Shown here: positions 55,080 through 64,000 of the stretch, one piece after another
Layout: every line of letters begins with the position of its first letter
Position numbering within the stretch: the stretch's first letter is position 1
Assembly: GCF_037042905.1 (NCBI RefSeq)
Contig: NC_087261.1
Location: 11,663,717-11,727,716 of the forward strand
Reading direction: 5' to 3'
DNA length: 64,000 nucleotides
From: Lytechinus pictus
Lineage: Eukaryota > Echinodermata > Echinoidea > Temnopleuroida > Toxopneustidae
Notes under the pieces: model-generated
Databases searched by the model: none
What the model was told of the DNA's origin: nothing
The model's input: the letters and a program-made list of their open reading frames with translations, nothing else
Made by a program: the position numbers and the translations under genes

Positions 55080-58000
55080 ATCTCTATCTAATTTTCTCAG
55101 CATTGCCCTACGTTCCAATTTCCAATCTTCTCCATAATTCTTCTCATTCATTAACTATTACAAGCTTTCTTGGGACACCTGATTAGATTATCCATTTAAT
55201 ACGGAGAGATTAAGTGAAGATTAAAAAAGGGATTATTATTAATCAATCCTCCTTCCGAAAAAGCGAGGAACGTCTTCCGAACTTTTGAGAGTTCGGATGG
55301 TGAAGCATGATGATGATTTTGTACTTAAAGGGAATTTTTAGTCAGAGTGGTTCTAGAAAGAAATTCGTGAGCTATAAGTCAAAATACCAAACTCAAATAC
55401 ACACATAATTTATACAACATTAGATAACAACATTGATAAAACATATCTATAAATGAGATCAAATTTATTTGAAAATAACGAGAAATGCATTATTCAATTT
55501 TGATTTAATTTGAAATTTCCTTTTCCTTCTTTCGAATTATCATCAGCCATGTCAGCAAACCCAACACATTTTCTGTCATTCTATTCTCATTGTCTCTGCG
55601 GCTGTTGATAGATCAAGTAAATCTTTCTTTATTAGAATAATCGTTATTATAATCATCGTTCTCATCATCTTCATTACCAACACCACCACCACCATCATCG
55701 TCATCATCATCATCATCATCATCATCCTCCTCCTCCTTCTTCTCCTCCTCCTCCTCCTCCTCATCATCATAATCACATAACCATCATCATCATCATTCTC
55801 TACTCCTCCCCTTCTTACTCGCCATCATCGTCATCATCATCGTCGTCATCATCATCATCGTCATCGTCATCATCATCATCATCATTATCATCATCATCAT
55901 CATCGTCAGCATCATTATCATCATCATTATCATCATCATCAACAACAACGACATCATCAACGTTATTGCAACTTTCGTCTAGTCATGCATATATTATCTT
56001 TCAACAATGAGCTATGGCGTTGGATTGCAATCAATCAATTTCTACAAAGAGTTTAGATTTATAACGTTAGAGACCAAAGACGTTTAAAATAATAAATATC
56101 GGAAAAATTTTAAGTGCGTCATACATAATTTCAAACTTATCTCTTATTCCATATTCAATTCATTCCTATTTCACTAAAGAAATTTCATAAAACAATGGAG
56201 TTGAATGTAGTTGGAATCCATTAATAATTCAGATTTTAATAGAGGCATAATTAACAATAATATAGAAGTAAAATTAAAATGAAAGATGTTTGGTTTAAAA
56301 TACATTTTTGAAATAATTACATTAATACGTTCATGAACATCACCAATAATCCAACATTTTCAGCACATGATCAACTAGGTCTCTCAGTTCAATTCTGTCA
56401 ATATAATCGAGCAAAATCAGCAACGTCATTGAATAGCGAATTAACCATAAAAAAATATTGCACGAGAATGACAGGGTGAGACGAACATGAGATGTTAAAA
56501 AAGGGTGCAGTTGATCGGAAATGCTGGAGGCTCCCTCTACTGTCTAAGAATATACAGAGATAGAAAGCATTTTCTCCAATCAGTATAACAATAGGGACTT
56601 TTTCGCACTGCGACGCACAACGCTTTCAGGAACACAGCAATGCATTGTTTAACGCCATTCATGACAAAGAGCAGGAGCAACCAAGAAGTCTTCGTCGAAA
56701 ATTGGTGAATCAAAACAGCAGTTTCATCCTGAACTGTTGACAAACGACATATTTGCATTATTTTTTCGTCACTAACTTAGGACGAACTGTTGTTCCGGTT
56801 CAAAATTTTGTTGACAAAGAAAGACCTCTCATCTTTTCCTTTTAAATCAAATTACATCTTTGTTCTTGAATTTGTTCTACATGGCGGTGTGAAAACTCGC
56901 TAGCATCATGAAATAAATTTAATTTTCTCTGGCGACAACAATTAAACTCTTAGCATCTAGATTTATCAATTTAACACCAAGTTCATTATTTCATACATTA
57001 AATTATTCACGTTATCAGTCATTTCACTTTAATTTGTTTATTCATTCGTGTATTTATTTAATTATTTATTACTTCATTTATTTACTGATTTCATATTTAT
57101 TTATGTATTCTTTATTTGATTTACGCAACAGTGCTAATTATTGTTAATAAAAATGGTTTCCCAATCTCCTGTCCACGTAGAATCATCTTACAAACATAAT
57201 AAACACGATAAAATGTTTTACATAAAACTACCCCCCCCCCACAAAACAAATGAATGGACAAACTATTCAATATAGAAAATTTCGCAAACAAAAGTGTAAA
57301 AATTAAGTAAATAGACATAATAAACGTAAGGGTAAAATAATGGATGGATGACGAATGAAAGACTTAGTCAATGAATTGATGAATGGACGAATACATAAAA
57401 GAAATGAATAAATTAGATTGATTGATTGAATAAAGAAATTATGCAATTACATGTAGTGGAACACTCCTGGCAGTCTCGCCTGCATTACCCCACTCAATAT
57501 ACATGATATAGCAGAAGTGTTGACTTGGTGACATTGTAATATTAAACATTTCCCTTTCTTTATTTACCCTTTGAATATACAATGCAATTATTCAAGGCCA
57601 TGTGGACAATTCCACTCTTATCAGCATATAAACTTTTGTTTTGATTTTTAACCCTAATGAAGTTTTCCACATTTATACCAGAATGCTGTCAGAGTTCATT
57701 GACCCTGTTGACCGTTGACCTCAATGACCTGACGTGAATCTAATTAGCCAAACTTTATCACCCTTATGCAGTTATGCCCAAGTTTCTTGTGTTAGGCCCC
57801 TACGCTTGCTAAATTATGCTAACATTTGAAACACTTAACATTGGTTAAGATTTCAATGTTGACAACACTGCCCTCTCTGCCGACGGCGGATTAGCGGCGC
57901 ATTTGTCTTTCTTCTGCTATAGGCAGGCGAGACAAAAATGGGGATATGTACACTCATCATTATGGTCATTATGAATACTTTATTTATCATTTATCATTGT

Positions 58001-58135
58001 CTATCATTTCACAAACATCATTATCATAATTATCATTATAATCATTATTATCATCATCACAATTATTGTTATTATTAGCACTGTTATTAACATTATTAGT
58101 ATCATTATAATATTAATATTATAATCATTACTACA
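55080..58135. other. Intergenic, no gene seen
   Basis: Contains a triplet-repeat zone (ATC, TCC) at 55660-55955 and another ATT/ATC zone at 57960-58130. A region near 56560-56900 shares ACAAACGACATATTTGCA with the MITE at 20301-20604. No exon is supported. Confidence 0.45.
55660..55955. repeat. (ATC)n / (TCC)n microsatellite
   Basis: Imperfect ATC array with a TCC/TTC core near 55727-55760. Met/Arg-rich frames on the minus strand are artefacts. Confidence 0.9.
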
Positions 58136-58140
58136 GTACT

Positions 58141-58800
58141 ATGATCTTTAAGAATGTTATAGTATCATCATTATTATTACAAAAAAAAAAAGAGTTCACT
58201 TTGGGCACTCTAGTTTGCACTGGACCCAGGTTTTGGAATGCACTTGACCCTGACATTACACATGCTGTCAATTCTAGAGTGTTTAAACGAAAATTGAAAT
58301 CTTATTTACTGAGTAACTATGGAAGTGATTCGTAAAGCCTATTTTTCGTGTGTTATTTATCAGTTAATGCTAAATTATCAATATTTAACATCCCCTTTCC
58401 CGGGCCTGGCTGGTCTCTGTCCTCATGTCCCCTTTTTTTGTCCCTTTTGTACATAAATGTGTCCCTCTTCTCTCCCCTCCTCTCTCTTTAGTTATCATAT
58501 CATATTATATTGCCATTTTTTTGTTGTTTATCCAATGTTCTTTGAATTCGTAATGAGGAACCTTAATTTACAAGCATTGCTTCACTTAGGTCTCCTCGTC
58601 TTCCTTTAAAATTATTTCTTTTCTGTCTTAAGCTGTATAATGTATTTAAAAACAATGTTTTCTGCATACTCTGTTTTATATATACCTGTATGTTTTATCA
58701 TGTACTCTGCTCATTGTTTCATACACACTTATATGTTTGTTATGTATTCAAACTCAAAGTTGGAAGACAAATAAAATAAAATGAACTTATGAACTAAAAT
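58141..58800 (+). mobile_element. LINE 3' fragment
   Basis: The open frame to 58335 encodes GTLVCTGPRFWNALDPDI and VFKRKLKSYLLSNY, the short C-terminal tail common to non-LTR reverse transcriptases. The 3' UTR runs to a AATAAAATAAAATGAACTTA tail near 58795. 5' truncated. Confidence 0.7.
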
Positions 58801-59039
58801 AAAAATATATAAATGCAGTATCCGGGCTGCATGGTACTTCAATGATACGCATGTCCTTTAAATCCTTGCATTTATTCTCTGTAATTCTCCCCTCCGCAAG
58901 GAAACACATTCATGATAATCATACTTAAAACAGTACTGTCTACATACACAAAATAAGAATCAAGCAAATAATTCACACATCGGAAGGAATAATAATAATA
59001 ATGGATATTTAGAGGCGCTATAAAAACAAAAAGTACCAT
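58801..59039. other. Left flank of the giant foldback
   Basis: Contains an AATAATAATAATGGATATTT stretch followed by AGAGGCGCTATAAA (58990-59023), resembling the 3' end of a CR1/L2 LINE in minus orientation. No gene. Confidence 0.4.
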
Positions 59040-59769
59040 TAGTCCGGGTTATAATTGAGCAAGGTGCCACACGGAAAATGAGAAATTTTCATATAGTGCT
59101 TCTAGACCAGTTTTTTACGCTGAATATGAATATATGAGGTAACCAGGCTGTATCCTGAAAATTAACCCGTGAGGGCGCTTTTTTCAAAATGGCCGCCAAA
59201 TTTTCAGAACATTTGAATTTTCGTACATAGATTTTGACATAAACATTCCATTGCCACAAAATTAGTGTCATATGAAAGACAAATAAATTTCCTACAATTT
59301 GATACCATTTATAGGGGATAAGTAAGTCATTTGGCTGAGATTTTAAGTAGAAAACTGCATTTTTTGTCATTTTTTTCAAAAAATTGAAAATTTTGCAAAT
59401 ACATGATTTTACATAATTCTAAGAATAATGAATCAATTATCTTGAAATGTTCTAAAAAATTTTATTGATATACTATTATCATGTGGATGAAATTCCAACT
59501 CTGTACCATTCTTCTTAGCAAATTTATAAGGTATCAAACTTGAATACTTCAATTTCAGAAATGTCGCTTTTTGTATGCATTTTCATATACTAATACGTAT
59601 AACATGTATGATATGTATAATGTATAGTTACAAATTAAATGCAATTATCTCTGCTCGTTAATCACTTGGATAGTTAAAAGTAGGCTTTTCTCTATCAGCT
59701 ACATAAAACAAAATGTTGGCACATCAAGGCCTAACACTCTCATGGGGTGGGGGTGTCGAAGCCCCCCCC
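59040..59769 (+). repeat. Left outer arm of the giant foldback
   Basis: Unique (non-array) part of the arm. It pairs with 63107-63797 almost throughout, including GGCGCTTTTTTCAAAATGGC and TTGGCACATCAAGGCCTAAC. About 43 bp near 59665-59707, which resemble part of the inner repeat, are missing from the right arm. Confidence 0.85.
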
Positions 59770-61318
59770 TTGGCTATATCATGTTGTTGTATATTGCCTA
59801 TTTGTTGAAAAAAATCACTGTTTTTTGGAGCACCCATTGAAGCAAAAACAGGCATTTCTAGTATACAGTACAGCCACTTTGATTGCTTTGAAACCACTTG
59901 GATAGGAAAGAGTAGGCTTTGTTCTACCAGCTACATCCAAAGAAGTGGAACATCGAAGCCTACCCCTCTCGGGGGGGGGGGGGTAGTCTGCTCTGCAGAC
60001 TCTGAATGGCTCGTGAAGTGGGATCTACAGCTGGTTTGCGAAGCAAACCAGCCTGAAAGGGCGAGCGAAGCGAGCCATCTGCAGCACCAGTAGACCTAGT
60101 CTGCTATGCAGACTCCTTGAATCAGCTGTGATACACACACTGCAGATGTGGGTCTACAGTTGTAGACTAGGGGGGGGGGGGGCTTTTGCTTAATATTGCA
60201 TATTTATTTGAAAATTCACAATTTTTTACCCAACATTGAGGCCAAAGAGCGTTTGTGCTTTGTTGTACACCCCATTTTATTGATTTGAAACCACTTAGGA
60301 AAGAGTATAGTTTGTTCTACCAGCTACATATAAATAAGCACTGGCACATCGAACCCTAGCCCTCTCAGGGGCTGTCTAAGTAACCCCCCCCCTCTATATC
60401 AAGTATATTGCCGATTTATTGGATATTTCACCATTTTAGATCACCCATTGAGGCAAAAGCGCGTTCCTACTATATAGTATAGCCAATTTTATTTTCTTGC
60501 AATGAATTTGAGAAGAAAGAGTAGGCTTTGCTCTATCAGCTACATAAGTGTTGGCAAATCGAAGCCTATCTCCTTCAGGCGGCTTTAGAAGTTACCCCAC
60601 TAATTTTCAGTATTTGGCTATTTGTTAAAAAGTCACCATTTTGGAGCCCCCATTGAAGCAAAAAGGTGTCTCTGATATATAGTTCTGCCACTTGTATTGC
60701 CTTGAAACCATTTAGAGAGGAAAGAATAGGCTTTGCTCTATCAGCTGCATAATTTTGTGCTGGCAAATAAAAGCCTACCCCTTCTGGGGGCTGTCGAAAT
60801 CAGCCCCCTCACCCCTTTGCGTTATTGCCTATTTATTGGAAATTCACAATTTTTGAGCCCCCATTGAGGTAAAGAGGCATCACTGATATATAGTTCTGCC
60901 ACTTTTACTAGCTTGAAACCAATTAAGGAGGAAAGAATATGCTTTGCTCTATAAAGAAGTGCTGGCACATTGAAGCATACCCATCTGGGCGGCTGTCAAA
61001 TCACCCCACCCCTCTTGCATTATTGCCTAATTATTTGAAAATTCACAATTTTTGAGCCCCCATTGAGGCGATATGCACTTCTGCTGTATAAAACACCCAA
61101 TTTCTCTTTCTTGAAACCACTTGGAGAGGAAAGAGTAGGTTCCCCTCTTTCAGATATATATAACGAATTGCTGCCATATCGAAGCCTGACCCACTTCAGG
61201 GGACGATACATGTAGATGTTACCCCACCTTTTATTGGAAAACTCATTGGAAAACTCGCCATTTTGGAGCCCCCATTGAGGCAAAAAACGTGTTTCTGGTA
61301 TATAGTAGAGCCACTTCT
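59770..61318 (-). repeat. ~210-bp repeat array, left half
   Basis: Repeat marker CCCATTGAGGC or variants at about 59833, 60233, 60447, 60650, 60861, 61060 and 61270, spacing 199-214 bp apart from the first gap, which is widened by an insert. Each unit has GAAACCACTT-GAGAGGAAAG-AGTAGGCTTTG and CACCATTTTGGAGCCCC phrases. Confidence 0.8.
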
Positions 61319-63106
61319 TTATATGTACCTGTTAGAGGAAAGCCTACTCTTTCCTCTCCAAGTAGTTTTAAGGCGGTAATAGTGGCAGAACTGTATATCA
61401 GAACCGCCTTTTTGCCTAAATGGGGGCTCAAAAATTGTCAATTTTCCAATAAATAAGCAATAATGAAATAGGGGTGGGGTGAATTCAACAGCCCTTTGAT
61501 GGGGATAGGCCTTTTTTGCGAGCATGTCTTTATATGTAGCTGTTAAAGCAAAGCCTATTCTTTTTCTCTCCAAATGTTTTCAAGGGTGAAAAACGGCAGA
61601 AACATAATCAGAAATGACTTTCTGCCTCAATGGGGGCTCCAAAGTGGTGACTTTTTCAATAAATAGGCAATGCAAAAGGGATGAGTGATTTCGACAGCCT
61701 CCTGGATGGGGTAGGATTTTATTTGCCTGCACCTTTATATGTGGCTGATAAAGCAAAACCTATTCTTTCCTCCCTAAGTGGTTTCAAGGTATTAAAAGTG
61801 GCAGAACTATATATCAGAAACGCCTTTTTGCCCCAATGCGGGCTCCAAAATGGTGAATTTCAAGGGGGGGGGGGGGTAATTTCGACAGTCCCCTGAAGGA
61901 AGTAGGCTTTTATTTGCCTGCACTTCTTTATATGAGGCTGATCAAGCAAAACCTATTCTTTCCTCCCTAAGTGGTTTCAAGGCAGTAAAAGTGGCAGAAC
62001 TATATATCAGGAACGCCTTTTTGCCTAAATGGGGGCTCCAAAATGGTGAATTTTCCAATAAATAGGCAATAATGCAAAAGGGATGGGGTGATTTCAACAG
62101 CCTCCCGGAGGGGGTATGCTTTTATTTGCCTGCACTTCTTTATGTGGCTGATAAAACAAAACCCATTCTTTCCTCCCTAAGTGGTTTCAAGGCAGTAAAA
62201 GTGGCAGAACTATATATCAGAAACCCCTTTTTGCGTAAATGGGGGCTTCAAAATGGTGAATTTTTCAATAATTATGCTATAATGCAAAAGGGATGGGGTG
62301 GTTTCAACAGCTTCCCGGAGGGGGTAGCCTTTTCTTTGCCAGCACTTGTTTATATGTAGCTGATAGAGCAAAGCCTACTCTTTCCTCTCCAAGTCATTGC
62401 AAGAAAATGAAATTGGCTGTACTATATAGTAGAAACGCACTTTTGCCCCAATGGGCGATTCAAAATGGTGTAATTTCCAATAAATAGGCAATATACATGA
62501 TATAGAGGGGGAGGGGTTGACTTAGACAGCCCCTGAGTGGGATAGGTTTCGATGTGCCAGCGCTTAATAATATGTAGCTGATAGAGCAAAGTCTAAGCTT
62601 TTCTCTCCAAGTAATTGCAAGAAAATAAAATTGGCTGTATGATATAGAAACGCCCTTATGCCTCAATAAGTGATCCAAAATGGTGAAATTTTCTATAAGT
62701 AGGCAATATACATGATATAGAGGAGGGGGTGACTTTGACAGCCCCTGAGAGGGCTAGGGTTCGATGTGCTAGCGCTTATTTATGTAGCTGGTAGAACTAA
62801 TTCTACTCTCTCAAAGCAATAAAATACTATAAAGCACAAACACTTTTTTACCTCAATGTTGGGTCCAAAATGGTGAATTTCCAAATAAATTGGCAATTAG
62901 CAAAAGGGGGAGGGGTGACTTCCCCAGTCCCCCCCCCCCCCCGAGAGTGGTTGGCTACGATGTACGTGCCACTTCTTTTGATGTAGCTGGTAGAACAAAG
63001 CCTACTCTTTTCCTCTCCAAGTGGTTTGAAAGTAATTAAAGTGGCTGTATTGTATAGCAGAAATGCCTTTTGCCTCAATGGGTGCTCCAAAAAACAGTGA
63101 TTTTTT
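61319..63106 (+). repeat. ~210-bp repeat array, right half
   Basis: Inverse orientation to the left half. The marker CCTCAATGGGGGC or variants lies at about 61416, 61623, 61832, 62023, 62233, 62445, 62660, 62852 and 63074, spacing 191-222 bp. Several units stay open in one frame and encode variants of VADKAKPILSSLSGFK followed by VAELYIRN. Confidence 0.8.
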
Positions 63107-63797
63107 TCCAGGGGAGGGGCTTCGACACCCCCACCCCATGAGAGTGTTAGGCCTTGATGTGCCAACATTTTGTGATTAACGAGCAGAGATAATTGCATTT
63201 AATTTGTAACTATACATTATACATATTATACATGTTATACGTATTAGTCTATGGAAATGCATACAAAAAGCGACATATCTGAAATTGAAGTATTCAAGTT
63301 TGATACCTTATAAATTTGCTAAGAAGAATGATACAGAGTTGGAATTTCATCCATATGATAATAGTATATTAATAAAGTTTTCTGGAACATTTCAAGGTAA
63401 TTGATTCATTTTTCTTAGAAATATGTAAAATCATGTATTTGCAAAATTTTCAATTTTTTGAAAAAAATGACAAAAAATGCAGTTTTCTACTTAAAATCTC
63501 AGCCAAATAACCTACTTATCCCCTATAAATGATACCAAATTGTAGGAAATTTATTTGTCTTTCATATGACACTAATTTTGTGGCAATGGAATGTTTATGT
63601 CGAAATCTATGTACGAAAATTCAAATGTTCTGAAAATTTGGCGGCCATTTTGAAAAAAGCGCCCTCATGGGTTAATTTTCAGGATACAGCCTGGTTACCT
63701 CATATATTCATATTCAGCGTGAAAAACTGGTCTAGTAGCACTATATGAAAATTTCTCCTTTTCCGTGTGGCACCTTGCTCAATTATAACCCGGACTA
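63107..63797 (-). repeat. Right outer arm of the giant foldback
   Basis: Inverted partner of 59040-59769. It is about 40 bp shorter, through loss (or non-gain) of one short segment. Confidence 0.85.
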
Positions 63798-64000
63798 CAT
63801 AGCGCGTATGAATAAATGCACTAGATTAAGAGTAACTTTCCCTTGTTGTTCAGCGAATTTCACCCTTACAACAGTTGAATTTTGAATAGAACGGTCCCTT
63901 TTGCAATAATGTCTCGTAAAATTCACTCCAAATTGGGTGATCCTTGACGCGCCACGACAACTGGGAGTGAAGAGCGAGTGAAAATTCACTCGTCTTTTTG
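63798..64000. other. Right flank of the giant foldback
   Basis: Starts CATAGCGCG. No gene or further repeat is recognised before the window ends. Confidence 0.4.

Larger units (their letters stand above)
59040..63797. mobile_element. Giant foldback element, 4.76 kb
   Basis: The two ends are inverted: TAGTCCGGGTTATAATTGAG at the left and CTCAATTATAACCCGGACTA at the right, flanked by CAT on both sides (or by TA if that is the duplication). The outer arms (59040-59769 and 63107-63797) are highly similar, and the left has an extra ~43 bp. Inside, a ~210-bp repeat is present about 7 times in one orientation (to ~61318) and about 9 times in the other (from there). No transposase is encoded. An unrelated palindromic insert lies at about 59982-60171 in the left array. 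Confidence 0.85.

Noticed and set aside
1..64000. CRISPR arrays, bacterial operons, rRNA genes
   Set aside because: None seen; the tandem arrays lack unique spacers and the gene structure is eukaryotic.

Overview
This is a eukaryotic window, most probably from a marine invertebrate deuterostome, with an echinoderm (sea urchin) favoured. The evidence is spliced genes with GT-AG introns, an SRCR/WSC receptor, a phytochelatin-synthase-family gene, many G/C homopolymer runs, tRNA-derived SINEs, CR1/L2-like LINE tails and several foldback elements of the kind called TU elements in sea urchins. The species is inferred; nothing in the window proves it.

Four genes are well supported. (1) 3288-4965, minus strand: a half-size phytochelatin-synthase-family protein of 221 aa with a one-exon CDS and an upstream 5' UTR exon. 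A possible first exon of a plus-strand gene (5243-5327) lies head to head with it. (2) 11447-19300, plus strand: a seven-exon monocarboxylate-transporter-like (SLC16/MFS) gene. All exon phases agree and give 578 aa. (3) 22751-31862, minus strand: the 3' part of a single-pass receptor gene, N to C: group A SRCR domain, WSC domain, Thr/Ser/Pro stalk, transmembrane helix and a 209-residue tail with 11 tyrosines, including two TxYxxI motifs, two YAKP motifs and one YEEI motif. Its signal-peptide exon was not found. (4) 41684-42886, plus strand: an intronless class A GPCR of 400 aa with non-canonical motifs.

The rest is dominated by repeats. Many elements can be defined by terminal inverted repeats (TIRs) and target-site duplications (TSDs): hAT-like elements with 8-bp TSDs, a small GC-ended family with 5-bp TSDs, a piggyBac-like element with TTAA, a 990-bp element with TA, long-TIR MITEs, and LINE 3' fragments, some of them hosts or guests in nested insertions. 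The most striking structures are a 4.76-kb foldback (59040-63797) built from two opposed arrays of a ~210-bp repeat, a foldback made of ~16-bp repeats (36470-36985), a pair of inverted arrays around another element (43237-44885), and a nested CpG-rich palindrome cluster (45021-45780).

The genes do not form an obvious shared pathway. Their regulation can be guessed only from local promoter-like sites: an E-box between the two head-to-head 5' ends near 5 kb, and CRE-type TGACGTCA sites before the transporter and the GPCR.
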